Counted from the stretch's first letter, positions 10,020 to 20,850 are shown. The stretch is 64,000 nucleotides of DNA from Bettongia penicillata ogilbyi (GCA_023548195.1 JAJHZJ010000009.1:5668715-5732714), one strand, 5' to 3'. Made by a program: numbers and translations. The notes: generated by a model from the letters alone, not told the origin.

Positions 10020-10590
10020 ATGGCATATAATAATTCAGATGATCTCAAAATATCTGAGAGAGAAGGAGAAAGAATTTGGTTAGTGCTTAATGACTTCCCA
10101 GGCAGGGGAAGTGCTAATGAAATAATTAGCACCTGTAGCCTTCAGAATAAGCTGAGGCAGCTTGTCACACTCTCAGACTCTAGTGCACACTCCCCAAAAA
10201 GGAATCATCTCAAATGAGCGAAGAAAGGGACAGTGGCATCACAGACTCCTGATTTGTGCCACTGTGACCGGGCTCTGGAGCTCAGGAGTGGCATGATGAC
10301 CTGGCTAGAGGCATTGGTGCTGCTGCTCACCCTTCCCTACAGCTCATCCTTCAAAGCTCTCTAGCACACACAGAATAGAGCAGACACCACCAAATCATCC
10401 CAGACATACTTACTGTCTTGCTTCACCAAGAGTTCTGTCTAAATTCAGCCCTTTCTCTCTTTGCTTTATGTCACTCTGTTTTGTCCCTCGTTCTACACCC
10501 TCATGCAATGAATGATCTTACATAACTGCCTCTGAAATTCTGTCGCCTTGTTTTCCCCAACATACTAATATATACACAAGGTTGTGAGTT
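10020..10590. other. Unrecognised DNA
   Basis: No feature recognised. The 65-codon frame at 10020-10217 has no recognisable domain. Confidence 0.4.
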
Positions 10591-10595
10591 TAATG

Positions 10596-10720
10596 AAGCC
10601 AATGTTAGGGGCGGAGTGGGTAGAGAGTCAGACCTGGAGTCAGGAAGACCTGAGCTCGGTTCAGATGATGGCTTCATGGGACCCAGAGGGGTTAAATAAC
10701 TCACACCGTAACCAGCAGCA
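10596..10720 (+). mobile_element. CORE-SINE head, sense
   Basis: 'gcggagtgggtagagagtc' and 'cctggagtcaggaagacctg' are the tRNA-like head of a Mar-1/Mon-1 SINE. The core downstream is badly decayed. Confidence 0.7.
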
Positions 10721-10964
10721 GAATCAGATTTCGAATACAACTCCTTTCATTACAAAGTTCTTTCCGCTGAACGATAGCGGCATTTCTGATTCATCTAGCT
10801 TCTGCCTGAAGGCAGGTATCTAACCTTCCCAAAAATGAGTTTAATCCCTTCTCTCTAGGAAAAGGTGCCCTGTAGAGGGCATCATAATGGCAGTTTTGTT
10901 CTCAACACTTGTTTCAATAAGATGTTGTTTACTTATAAGGTAAAGCATATTTTCACATTTGGAA

Positions 10965-11115
10965 TCATGGAGCAAGAGCTAGTCTTAACATTTAATACAT
11001 GAGGAAACTGAGGCCAAGGAGCCTGAGTGATTTGCCCAGTGTCATACAGGATTGGAACCTAGGTCCCCTAACTCCAGAGCCAGCGAGTGCTTTCCACACT
11101 ACACCATACTGGCTG
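10965..11115 (-). mobile_element. CORE-SINE, antisense
   Basis: 'gaggaaactgaggccaagg', 'gatttgcccagtgtcatac', 'aggtcccctaactccagag' and 'actacaccatactggctgc'. Confidence 0.75.
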
Positions 11116-11324
11116 CAAGCACTATTTTTAAAATCTGTTTTTACAAAAAGCACAAGTAAGTAGATCAAATTTGGTGTCTATTATTTTTAGTTATCTACAT
11201 CTGAAGGAAGCCTAACCACTGCACCTGCTGTATCCCAAATGGCCACCATAGGTCATTAGCTGGAAGCTGCTATTATCATCGGCACAGTATCTGGGTAAAA
11301 TTAATTCTCCTCCATTGTACTAGC

Positions 11325-11475
11325 CTATTTTAGTAATGTAACCCTCATTTTCATTATGCAGATTACAAAATCCAGGCTCAGGGGCCATATACAACTTGTC
11401 CAAGGTCACGTAATTAGTTAAGAGCGCATTAGAACATCAGTCAAGAACCTTGTCTACTCCACCATGACCAAGCAC
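11325..11475 (-). mobile_element. CORE-SINE fragment, antisense, diverged
   Basis: 'tcatttt...attatgcagattac', 'cttgtccaaggtcacg' and 'actccaccatgaccaa' keep the antisense core order. Confidence 0.55.
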
Positions 11476-11569
11476 TGTGTGCCCTTGGGACTGTCCTCCA
11501 AGCAGATGTGCCTTAGAGCGGGAGAGAAGGTAGAATAACAGAATGGGAGAAAAATGGATGAGAGTTTAT

Positions 11570-11750
11570 TGTTGGAGAAAGAAAACTAGATCTGGAATCA
11601 AAGGACCTAATTTTAATCTCTGATTTTGCTACTGACAATAGTGTGAACTTAGAAAAATTCTATCACTTCTCCGGGCTTCTGTTTCCTTGTCTTTAAAATA
11701 ACTAGTTGTCTAAGATCCATTCTAGCTCTAAAATGTGTGCTCCTAGGTTA
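11570..11750 (+). mobile_element. Mon-1/MIR-type SINE, sense
   Basis: 'agatctggaatcaaaggacc', 'tctgattttgctactgac', 'cttctgtttccttgtc' and 'gatccattctagctctaaa'. Confidence 0.65.
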
Positions 11751-11854
11751 GGAGCAGATGTATTTGCTGGAGATAGATGAAGCCTAAAGGTATGAGAAGG
11801 AAGAAGAGAGAAAACACAGTGAGATCCAGGACTGGTCAATATTAATTTCTGCCT

Positions 11855-11955
11855 TTTTCTTTCTTTTTTTTCCACTTTTACTTTTCTTTCCTTCTTTTTT
11901 TTCTTTTCTCCTTCCTTTTTCTTCTCTTTTTTCATTCTTTCTAGACTCATTCTCC
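11855..11955. repeat. Pyrimidine-rich (CTTT)n tract
   Basis: About 100 bases of almost pure C/T on the plus strand. The Lys/Glu-rich minus frame (11702-12043) is its translation, not a gene. Confidence 0.85.
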
Positions 11956-12149
11956 CTGTCTCATCCAGGCAGTATGGAGAATGACCATAGCTGATCATCA
12001 AAGAAGCTTTGAGCTTCTCTATTTTGCACCTTGTGTGGTTCACTCCTCATGAGGCAACCCGTTGGCCCCTCTACCCTGAGGGACTCACAGTATTGGTGCT
12101 GGACTTAATATGGAGAGCCAATCTGCCTTAGCCCCACTGCTGCTCAGAA

Positions 12150-12400
12150 CTCATAGGTGGTAGAGTGGATAGAGTGCGGGACCACCCTCAGACACTTTTT
12201 AGGTGTATGACCTTGGACAAGTCACTTAACTTCTAGTTGTCTCAGTCTCCTGAACTATAAAATTTGAATTAAAATAAAATAAAATAGCAACCTCTCAGGG
12301 TTGTTGTGAGACTCAAATGATATAATATTTGTAAAGAGCTTAATACTGTGCCTGGCACATAATAGTAACTATTATTGTTAAAAATTTTATGGATATATAA
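12150..12400 (+). mobile_element. CORE-SINE, sense, long form
   Basis: 'taggtggtagagtggatag', 'gaccttggacaagtcactt', 'ctcagggttgttgtgagac' and 'gtgcctggcacataatag', ending in 'taactattattgtta'. It carries an (AAAAT)n insertion near 12272. Confidence 0.8.
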
Positions 12401-12409
12401 ATATTTTTC

Positions 12410-12605
12410 AGGCCCTAAAATTTTCCATCTCTTGCCCCACTTCTTTTGCACTGGCTTGTCCCCATACCTGTAAAGTTCTCCCTCTTAACCTGCACCACTT
12501 AGATTCCCTGGCTACCTTTGAGGGTGAGCTCAAGCACAGCTTCCTCCAGTTGCTGGTACCTCACTAAGTCTACCTTCCATCTACTGTTATCCCTTCCACA
12601 TCACA
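12410..12605 (+). mobile_element. L2 LINE fragment, sense (part 1)
   Basis: 'cctgtaaagttctccctc', 'gagctcaagcacagcttcc' and 'cttccatctactgttatccc' are L2 3'-region phrases. The element resumes at 12930. Confidence 0.6.
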
Positions 12606-12929
12606 ACTTTCCCCATTGTGGTTTTGCTATGTCACAGATTGGCATAAGAAATTAAACGGCAATTTGGGGGGAGTTTTGCAGAAGCTGAAGAGGACATGCC
12701 AAGACCAGAAGATAACACAGGAAAAGTTTTGAAACTCAGAAATGTATAAAATATATGTATAGTATTGTATAATATCAACATATTATATATTTTAATACTG
12801 TAAACACCCCATAAAAGAAAAAGAAAAAATTCAGACTTCTCTGGTATGGAGGGAAAGCCAAAAAAAATTTACATGGACTTTCCAGATTATGGGGTACCCC
12901 ACCCCTAGCCACCACAATATAGAAAGGAT
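12606..12929. other. Unclassified block interrupting an L2
   Basis: It separates the two L2 pieces. The end phrases 'attggcataagaaattaaac' and 'gactttccagattatgggg' look like the TIR regions of an old DNA transposon, but I cannot align the ends as inverted repeats. Class unknown. Confidence 0.3.
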
Positions 12930-13100
12930 AACTGTATTCTGTATCTATCTTGCATGTTCCAAATTATGTATCTGTCACCTGCCCATTAGAGAATAAGTTC
13001 CTTGAGGGCAAAGACTATTTTGACTTTTTTCTTTGTACCCCTAGAACTCATACATATAATATGCACTTAATAAATGCTCATTTTTTGATGGATAGTTTTA
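12930..13100 (+). mobile_element. L2 LINE 3' terminus, sense (part 2)
   Basis: 'agagaataagttccttgagg', 'gcaaagactattttgac', 'gtacccctagaactcat' and 'atgcacttaataaatgctc' are the L2 3' UTR end. Confidence 0.75.
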
Positions 13101-13404
13101 TCTTGAGAATCAAGTTTCCACTGGATTCCTCCTGATACAGCTTTCAACGTTTTTAGGTTACTGAGGGATAGATTGAGCTCTGCTTTCATGGTTTTATTTG
13201 TAGGTCAAAGAGCAAGTTCATTTTTCTCCAATAGCCTTCAAATGATTTACAAAACCAAATTCCTTAGACCTTTACAATTTTGCTATTTCCCATTTACAGG
13301 TGGAAAAATTCAAAAATTCAGTGCTAAGATGAAAAGGAAAAATAAGGCATCATCTTCTGCTTTATTTGTGGGAGAAAATCTTCATTCATAATGGCTAAAT
13401 CATA
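13100..13404. other. Unrecognised DNA
   Basis: No feature recognised. The frame at 13173-13391 has no identifiable domain. Confidence 0.4.
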
Positions 13405-13565
13405 GTTAAAGATTACAGACTGCCTAATCCAACCCCTTCATTTTGAAGATCAAGAAAGAGTCGGAAGGAGATGAAGGGAGGACGTGACGTGATTTACCCA
13501 AGTCCACACACTCAGTTAAGCTGAAATTAGAACATCAGTCTAATGACTCACAGGATAAGACATTG
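13405..13565 (-). mobile_element. CORE-SINE fragment, antisense, diverged
   Basis: 'cctaatccaaccccttcatt', 'tgatttacccaagtccacac' and 'agaacatcagtctaatgac'. Confidence 0.55.
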
Positions 13566-14440
13566 GTGCTACACAATGGATCAAACACAGAAAACTGCCT
13601 ATCGATGATAAGCTCTTTCTTCGGCTTTCATCTTCCTTTCTTTCTTGACATCTTTGTTTTGGCTTTGGCTTTTGCCTTTTTTCCCCCAAGGCTTCTTCCC
13701 TCTCAAACTAACTCCAGCTCCTGGCTATACTAATATCTAGTATATCTCCGCAAGTATCAGAAACCTAAACTGCAATTCCTGCTATAGCCACTAGCCTGGT
13801 GATAATTCTAATAGACTCATTTCAACAAATTGTTTCTGCTTTCTGACCCAGCAGTTTATTACCCTTGGTATTGACCACTACTTGCTTCTCCCACTTTTGA
13901 TAGCTTTGTCTAGGACCACTCCCCTTTCTGCCAGTATCAAATTCCATCTTTTCCTGAACAATTCTCATTATCTAGACACATCAACCTCTTGGTTCATCAT
14001 CAAGGAGTGGTTAATTCCAATGGCAGTCATATAGTACTTTGCCTTTTAGGAAGAATTTAGTGATAAAATCACTATCTATGCTTCCCAGAGGAATCAATAA
14101 GGATATAAACAACAAAAGTCTCCAGTCTTCTGGGACATGAATCCAGTTTATAACCACAAGCGGCAATAGAACATGATCTGGTATGCCAAGATGTGCCAAC
14201 ACACCCTCTGGCCATTAGCGTTACCACTGGTAAATTGCCCAAGGTCAAAGGTATAGTTTCCCCATCCTATGCACTCCCATGGATATAACAGAATGGGTCC
14301 CAGGAACTGTCAAACCTGATGACCTCTACTCACTTCTCATAATTCATGTGAGCTCAAATAATATTATCATCGCTGGTGTATATAAAATGTATTGCCAAGG
14401 AATATGAGGTATGAGTATTTGAGACCTTGGATACTTGAGA
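13566..14440. other. Unrecognised DNA with one half of a dispersed direct repeat
   Basis: No named family. 13905-13992 is repeated in diverged form at 15128-15220 ('ctgccagtatca', 'ccttttc...gaa', 'attctcatta', 'ctagacaca'). Confidence 0.4.
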
Positions 14441-15690
14441 CCCATGGGTATACAGGTGAATTTTACATTTATAGGACCAATAAAAAAAGTAGGTGATTGG
14501 GGGGAAAGTTATATTTGGGAAGTGATCAACTGGCTAAAGAGATAGTATCTGAAAGTGTTTAGGGTTACTGAACCATGGTGTAAAACACAAGAATGATAGG
14601 CTCTTGGCAAGGAATGGAGTGCACCTGGTAAGGCAAAGAGCACACTTATCAACATATTTGTTAAGGAAAAATTTTTGTCAGAGTCTCAAAAATCTAGTTG
14701 AAGAATCTTTAAAATGAAAGGGGAAGGGCTGGGAGAAAATTGCCATATAATCTAACAACCCTTGTATCCCAGGACATGACAAGCCCAGGAGACAGCACCC
14801 ATGAGAAGAGCTAGCAATAATACTTGGACCTCAGACATTTATGCGCAAAAGCACAGCATATGGGTAATAAACCAGTTGAACTAAAGAGAATCAAAAGCAA
14901 AGGAGCAGTCATTAAGATCAGGTGGTATGAGATGCATAACAGTAATTTGCCTATGGGAAAATATTCCTTATTCAGAAGGAACAAAGTAGATGAGGTGAGG
15001 GAAAGAAAGTGAAGTAAAATTACATTTTATGAACAGATGATTTTTTGTGAAGAAATCCAGGGACTTAAGGGGAGCGATTTGGGAAAGCATATGTAGGATG
15101 ATCAGAATTGGCATCCCACTTCTGAAACATTTGTCTACGATACCCCATAGCCTTTTCTGCCAGTATCAGCTGTAACCTTTTCTTGGTGAATTCTCATTAA
15201 CTAGACACACCGAGACCTAACAGAGGTGATATTGAAGGATAGCTATTCCACATTTGACTAGAAGGAAGAACTCGGTTAGATGAGAACTTTGAGAAACACA
15301 TCTCAGATCTGACAAAGAAGTATGATATTGTAGTAATATGGTACCTCAGCAATCTGAATATCAGCTGGTACTTCCTCTCTCTGCCAATAAGCAAGCGGTC
15401 AACCATATTTTGAACTGCTCAGGTCATGTCCGGAGTACAAGAAAGACAGGCACCAGCTAGAGTGTGTCAAGAAGAGGGCAACTCAGATGATGAAAGGAAT
15501 GAAACATGGCATATGTTGATTGGCTGAAGAAATGGGAAAAGTGTAGCCTGAAGAGGAGAATGTTTAGAGGGCATACGATAGTCATCTGCAAGTATCTGAA
15601 GGATTGTGCTGGCCCCCAGAGGGCAGTACTACGGAAGCAATGGACGGAATCTGTAGAGGAGCAGATTTAGGTCTGATTTAAAATTCTGTC
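14441..15690 (+). mobile_element. L3/CR1-type LINE, sense, decayed
   Basis: Collinear fragments of a CR1-clade LINE: 'caactggctaaagagatag', 'actgaaccatggtgtaaaac' and 'aatggagtgcacctgg'. Then come 'ctcagacatttatgcgcaaa', 'ctgaatatcagctggtac', and a 3' region with 'gaagagggcaactcagatg', 'aagtatctgaaggattgtg' and 'cccccagagggcagtac'. Frames are broken throughout. The 3' region gives an in-window reference for the L3-derived units inside the telomere-like array at 31.2-31.8 kb. Confidence 0.65.
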
Positions 15691-16205
15691 AATGGACAGG
15701 AAAAAAAAACGCTTGTAGCACACATATAGATTCTAGTTCCCTGAAGGGAATCCTGTACATTATTAATTACTTAATTAATTAATGATTAATATAATTATTG
15801 GCCCTCTTTAGAGGAGTGTGTTCTTCAAGATGAGATGATGTCTCACCTTATCAAAGAGCTAACCTTGTCAAGTCAAAGCTTTTCAAATTAATTTTTTTTA
15901 TCAACAAGCATTTGTTTTCTCTCCTTTCTTCCTCCCTACCCCAATGGGAAAAAAGGGAAAACAAAAATAAAACCCTTGGAATAAATATGCATTATCAAGC
16001 AAAACAAATTCTCATCTTGGCTATAACTAAAAATGTGGGTCTTACTCTGCATATTTAATCCATCATCTCGACATTGGGTGGTAAGTGGCATTGTTCATCG
16101 TTGGTCGTCAGTAATCCCGATGGGTCACGAATTCATAAGAATTCTTAGGTCCTTCAAAGTTATTCAATTTTACAATGTTGTTGTCATACTATAAATTCTT
16201 TTTCT

Positions 16206-16445
16206 GGTATTGTTCAGTCATGTCCAACACTACATGACCCCATGGACATATTTTCTTGGCAAAGATACTAGATATTTTGCCATTTTTTTCTCCAGTATGG
16301 CTTCATTTTACAGATGGAGAACTGAGGCAGACAGGGGTTAAATGACTTGCCAGGGTCACATAGCTAAATGTCTAGGGTTAGATTGGATCTCAGATGTTCC
16401 TGACTACAGGCCCAGTGCTCTATCCATTGTACCACCTACCTGCAC
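16206..16445 (-). mobile_element. Mar-1 SINE, antisense, nested in L1
   Basis: 'tattgttcagtcatgtcc', 'ttcttggcaaagatactag', 'ttttacagatggagaactg', 'ttgccagggtcacatagc' and 'attgtaccacctacctgca'. It lies inside the antisense L1. Confidence 0.9.
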
Positions 16446-16626
16446 CTTGGTTTTTCTTTACTTCACTCCTAATCAAGGATCGCCTTCCTCATTTCTTACA
16501 GTCCAATACTATTCCATGAAGTTCATATACCATAATTTGCCTAGCCTTTCCTCGTTTGATGGGACATTGCCTTGGTTTTCCTTCCTTTGCTGCCATAAAA
16601 AGAACTTTCTAAATATTTTTGTGCAT

Positions 16627-16865
16627 ATAGCAAGAGGCAGCTGGGTAGCATGCTTATCTGGGAATCAGGAACACCTGAGTTCATATTACCCTCAGACACT
16701 CACTAACTGTGTGACCCAGGGCAAGTTCTCTTTGCCTCACTTTCCTCAAATATAAAATGAGGATAATAACAGCACCTACCTTGCAGGATTGTTGTGAGAA
16801 TCAAACGAGATATTTATAAAGTACTTAGCAGTGCCTGACATATGACAGGCACTATATAAATTCTT
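16627..16865 (+). mobile_element. CORE-SINE, sense, nested in L1
   Basis: 'agaggcagctgggtagcatg', 'cactaactgtgtgacccagg', 'ttgcaggattgttgtgag' and 'gcagtgcctgacatatgac'. It is the second SINE within the same L1. Confidence 0.88.
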
Positions 16866-17274
16866 ATTTCTTTCCTCAACCTTCCCTTTACCTAGGTCCT
16901 TTTTCCCCTTCCTTTGATTTCTTTGGAGTATAGGTCTAGCATATACCCTGGGTCAAAGAAGATGCCCAGTTTGGTAACTTTGGAGGCAAGCTCCATATTG
17001 TTTTCCAGAATCATTGGGCCAATTTCCAGCTCCATCAATGGAATGTTCACTATTTTCCCACATTCCCTCTCACATTTGTCTTTTTTTTTTACCACCTTTG
17101 TCAATCTGATGGGTGTAAGGTAGAATCTCAGGATTATTTTATTATGCATTTTTCTAATTATTAAGGATTTGGAAGGGTTTTTTCATGGCTTTAGTTATTT
17201 AAGGAAAAATGAAGATTGAGGAGGTCCTTACTAATTTCTTCCTAGGTAAAAAAAACCCTCTAAATAAGAAAAAA

Positions 17275-17512
17275 TGTGGTATAATGGCCAGACTACTAAA
17301 CTTAAAATCAGGAAGACTTGTGTTTGAATGCTGCCTCACATACTGTGTGACAACAGGTCACTTCACTTCTATGTGCCTCAGTTTCCCCATCTGCAAAATG
17401 GGAATGAAAATAGCACCTGCCTCATAGGCTTCTTCAAGGATTCTGTCATGAGAAAATGTTTGTATAAAGTTCCTTGCTAACCTTACAGTACTGTGGAAGT
17501 GCAAGCTAATTC
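17275..17512 (+). mobile_element. CORE-SINE, sense
   Basis: 'taaaatcaggaagacttg', 'ttgaatgctgcctcacatac', 'tgtgcctcagtttccccatc' and 'aaagttccttgctaacctt'. Confidence 0.8.
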
Positions 17513-17700
17513 ATAATAATTAGAGCTATCCAAAAGTGGAATGGGCTGCCTTGGGAGGTCTTAGCCTCTCCTTCATCAGAGGGTTTCAAGCAGAGATTAG
17601 ATGATCACTTATGGGATTGTAAATGACTTTCTTGTTTAGTTATGGGGTGCACTAGATGATTTCTGAATTGTCTTCTAGCTCTGAAGTCCTATGAGTCAAC
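17513..17700 (+). mobile_element. L3/CR1 LINE 3' end, sense
   Basis: 'taattagagctatccaaaag', 'tggaatgggctgccttggg', 'gggtttcaagcagagattag' and 'tctagctctgaagtcctatg' form the characteristic CR1-clade 3' end. Confidence 0.8.
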
Positions 17701-17859
17701 AGTAACCATAACTGACTTACTATAAATAGCATAGACCTTCGATGTAGTAGCCTGTACAAACGAAGAATAAAAATAGGAGACAGTAAAGGACCTCAGTTTT
17801 GTAAGTCTCTTGCACAGAAACAGTTCTCTCATAGTTCCTGAGGACTTGAATGAAGGTTA

Positions 17860-17970
17860 TAATGTGTAGTAAGTGCTTACTACGTGCCAAGGATGTGCTA
17901 AGTCCCAAGCACACAGGTATGAAAACAAGATAGTTCCTGGCCCTCAACGAGCATGCGTAGAGACAACACT
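17860..17970 (-). mobile_element. L2 3'-terminus fragment, antisense
   Basis: 'agtaagtgcttactacgtg', 'gatgtgctaagtcccaagc' and 'cctggccctcaacgagc'. Confidence 0.65.
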
Positions 17971-18500
17971 CATGGTAGAATGGTAGCCGAAAAAGGCTGG
18001 TCCAATTTGGCAAGTCACAGAAATGGTCTACAGAGACACAAGAGAGAAGACTGGCATACCCTTTCCAGTAGAAGTGGCATTATTGATTTCATTATGGTTC
18101 CAGAGATATGAAGAAGTGAAGGCATGCATTCGATAGAAGGGCAGATGACAAAAGGATGGCCTGGGAATAAGGGGAATCATGGTTGGGCCAGGCAGATATA
18201 GTACAGCTGATGAGCCATGCAAGAGTCAAAACATGCTGTGCCCCAGGACAAGAGTTCCAGAGCGTAAAGAGTTAAGTCCCCCAGCACATGGTCTCTGTTA
18301 TGAAAAGTTCACCATTAGGACAGAGGACAGGAACATGATGGGGGTATGGCGAGAGCCAATTTGGATCCCCAACGTACACATCAAATTTAAATCAGACCAG
18401 TTCCAATACTGTCTATATCAGGCGTCACTGCAATGACAATCCTATCAGATCCCAGCCTCTACTGGATATAAGAAGTAACCAGAGACAAGGAGCCATACTA
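17971..18500. other. Unrecognised DNA
   Basis: No family recognised. Overlapping short frames on both strands (18028-18222 - and 18179-18436 +) show no domain. Confidence 0.4.
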
Positions 18501-18613
18501 TACGGTGGAGAAAACACTGCTAACCCATTGTTTGTCCTCAAGAAAGTAGATTCACTTCCCTGGGGCTCAGTTTTCTCATTTGCTACAAGATGACAGAGAG
18601 GGCTAGAATAGAT
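18501..18613 (+). mobile_element. Mon-1-type SINE 3' part, sense
   Basis: 'cactggggctcagttttctc'-like phrase with 'gagagggctagaatagatc'. The MITE that follows appears inserted in its tail. Confidence 0.55.
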
Positions 18614-18803
18614 CAGAGGTTCTTAACCCAGGGTCTGTGAACTTTAAAAGACATATTTTGATAACTGTATTCCAGTATAATTGTTTTCCTTTGTAGTCCT
18701 TTGTATTTTATTTACACATTTTAAAACCTTATTCTGAGAAGAATTCCAAAGACTTCACCAGACTGCCGAAGTGGTCCATGACACAAAATGGTTAGGACTA
18801 CTT
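18614..18803 (+). mobile_element. hAT-like MITE ('ggttcttaacc' family), best copy
   Basis: About 190 bp with terminal inverted repeats: 'gaggttcttaaccc' on the left and 'aatggttaggactact' on the right. The body has 'gggtctgtgaactttaaaag', 'ttttgataactgtattcc', 'cttattctgagaagaattcc' and 'gtggtccatgacacaaaat'. There is no coding capacity. Other copies: 1502-1605 (-), 8000-8222 and 25115-25340. Confidence 0.7.
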
Positions 18804-18829
18804 TCCTAGATGATTTCCAAGGCCTCCCC

Positions 18830-18965
18830 AGCATTTTTACATTGTGAGGCAGTTCATTCCTTCATAAGACAGTCCTAGTTGTTAGAAAATTCTGTCTTAA
18901 GTAGTAAAATCTACTTCCTTACAATTTCCATCCATCTCCTTCTGTGCCCTATAGCTACTCCCATG
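18830..18965 (-). mobile_element. L3/CR1 fragment, antisense
   Basis: 'gcagttcattccttcataag', 'ctagttgttagaaaattctg' and 'tccttacaatttccatcc' match the reverse complement of a CR1-type 3' region. Confidence 0.55.
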
Positions 18966-19630
18966 GCATCTAATATGTATCATCCACAGGACAGTCCTGA
19001 ATTCTGGAGAATTCTCAAAGATATTGGAGAGAAGGGAGCTGGGCAGGGGGTTCAACTCAGAGGCAAAGCCTAGTAGCCCACCAAAAGAAATGCAAATTGC
19101 TGAATGTGTCATGGGGACCTGAAAATACTCATCTAATAAATTAATAGGAACCACAGCGACTACAATTATAGTGCACTTTAAATAATAATGCACTTTAAAT
19201 GCACTAAAGCACTTCAACAAACATTATCTCATTTAAACCTTAGGACATGGCTCACCCTCACAATAGAAGAATTGCTTAGCTTTTATATACAGCAACATAA
19301 TAACATTTACAAGGAGTTTCTTGTTTTCTTTCAGCCCCATTAAATTCATTTTTAGCAGATCCATCACCCACAGAACATGCAACTGAGCTGGCAATACTCC
19401 GGTTTTTCTTCGTAGTTGAATGGTTAAAAGCGTTTCCCTAATATTCAAGCAGATTTCTGTGCAACGGAAGAGTTCAGGCCATCACATAATGGAAGCAATT
19501 GCTTTGTCAGATGGTGAGTTCCCCATCTCTGGAGGTATTCAAGTAGATTCTGGTTGTCTATGTGATACAGTGAGTGTGTTCAGCTGGCAACTTGAAAAGT
19601 TGACATTTTCAACCTCTTCATGGATGATTA
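18966..19630. other. Mostly unrecognised; weak MIR-like piece
   Basis: 19150-19250 ('gcactttaaat' twice, 'aacattatctcatttaaacc') resembles an antisense MIR start. The remainder is unassigned. Confidence 0.35.
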
Positions 19631-19635
19631 GAAAA

Positions 19636-19835
19636 GGTAATATCTGAAATTTATATAACCTTTTAAAGTTTACAAAACACTTTATACAAAGTATTTTACA
19701 AAGTGTTTACAAAACACTTATACAAAGTATTTTATTTGAACTTAGCAATAATACTCTGTGATAGATGATATAGGTATTTTTACCCTAGTTTGGCAAAAGA
19801 GAAAACTAGGAATCAGAGGAAATGTTTCACAGAGG
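19636..19835 (-). mobile_element. MIR/Ther-type SINE, antisense, with internal duplication
   Basis: 'tttacaaaacactttataca' and 'aagtattttacaaagtg' are repeated once in tandem (19665-19730). Decayed core phrases follow. Confidence 0.5.
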
Positions 19836-19837
19836 AC

Positions 19838-20078
19838 AGCTAGATGGTGCAATGGATAGAGTCCTGCACTTAAGTCAGCCTCCAATGCAGCCTCAGACTC
19901 TTACTAGCTGGGTAAACCATTCAACCTCTCTCTGACTCAGTTTTCTCAGTTCTAAAATGTGTATGATAACAGCACATGCCTCCCAGGCTTGTTGTAAAGA
20001 TCAAATGAGATGTTTCTAAAGCACTTAGCACAGTGCTTGGCATATAGTAGATACTTAATGTTTGTTTCTTATTTTCCT
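19838..20078 (+). mobile_element. CORE-SINE, sense, near full length
   Basis: 'aggacagctagatggtgcaa', 'ctcagactcttactagctgg', 'ctcccaggcttgttgtaaag' and 'cacagtgcttggcatatag'. Confidence 0.88.
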
Positions 20079-20270
20079 CCCTTCCTTGTATCCCTAAGAC
20101 CTAGCAGATAGGTCTTCATAAATGCCTATTGGTTGATAAATTGAAGATTAATTTACCTATGACAGTAAGTGTGAGAGGTAGCATTTAAATCCAGGGCTTG
20201 TTGACACAAAGTCTCACCCTTTGGCAGTCACAGCACTCTGCAACCTTTATCTAATAATCAATGGTATTCA

Positions 20271-20389
20271 TATAGTGTCCCAAAAATCTTAGTTCCATTT
20301 TCAGCTTTGGGAATATGTCAAAAGTCTTAATGTAGTTTTAAGTTACTAAAGCCAGAAACCGCACCAAGACTTTTCAGACACTCTGTATA
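20271..20389. mobile_element. Palindromic mariner-like MITE
   Basis: About 118 bp that is largely its own reverse complement. The left end 'agtgtcccaaaaatcttag' pairs with the right end 'caagacttttcagacact'. A central 'gtagttttaagttactaaa' pairs less well. TA dinucleotides flank both ends, as expected for Tc1/mariner target duplication. Noncoding. Confidence 0.75.
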
Positions 20390-20454
20390 TGATGCTTTGC
20401 AGTTTACAACAGCCTGTGTACATACAATCCCATTAAAAGAATGTTTCCCTTCAC

Positions 20455-20585
20455 CACTGACCTTCAGACAAAGACTGAGTGATCCCTTGTCAGCTGTACT
20501 GCAGAGGGCACTCTTGTTCAGTTAGGATTTGGACTAGAAGGCCCCCAAGATCTCTTCCACCTCAAAGATTCTGTGACCTCAAAGG
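20455..20585 (+). mobile_element. L3/CR1 3'-end fragment, sense
   Basis: 'gcagagggcactcttgttc', 'tttggactagaaggccccc' and 'cacctcaaagattctgtgac'. Confidence 0.7.
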
Positions 20586-20664
20586 TTCCTCTCCTGCTAG
20601 AGCCTGCATTTTCTTAGGATAGCATTTTACTGAGACAATTATCTGGATAATTTTTAGAGGTAAA

Positions 20665-20850
20665 GTGGGCCATATGGTGCTGTGGAAGAACACAATCCTC
20701 GAGTCAGAGAACCTGGGCTCAAATCTCACCTGGGATGCTGATGACCCAGGTGATCATGGGCAAGTCTCTTAGACCTCCCATCTGTAAGAGAGTCTTGACC
20801 TTGGCAATCTCTGAGATCTCTTTCATCTCTAAACTTCTGTTCCTGGAAGA
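20665..20850 (+). mobile_element. Mon-1-type SINE, sense
   Basis: 'gtgggccatatggtgctgtg', 'agagaacctgggctcaaatc' and 'catgggcaagtctcttagac', ending in 'catctctaaacttctg'. Confidence 0.75.

Larger units (their letters stand above)
15890..17210 (-). mobile_element. L1 LINE 3' part (ORF2 C-terminus plus 3' UTR), antisense, with two nested SINEs
   Basis: Antisense L1. The 3' UTR portion is at 15890-16205 ('tatcaagcaaaacaaattc', 'ggtcttactctgcatattt'). After a SINE it resumes at 16446 ('agtccaatactattccatg', 'tcgtttgatgggacattgcc'). After a second SINE it resumes at 16866 ('tccagaatcattgggcc', 'ccagctccatcaatgg', 'gtcaatctgatgggtg'). The minus frame 16892-17149 is decayed ORF2 C-terminus. The L1 is therefore older than both SINEs. 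Confidence 0.85.

Noticed and set aside
16342..16755. 137-aa plus ORF as a gene
   Set aside because: It spans an antisense SINE, L1 DNA and part of a second SINE.
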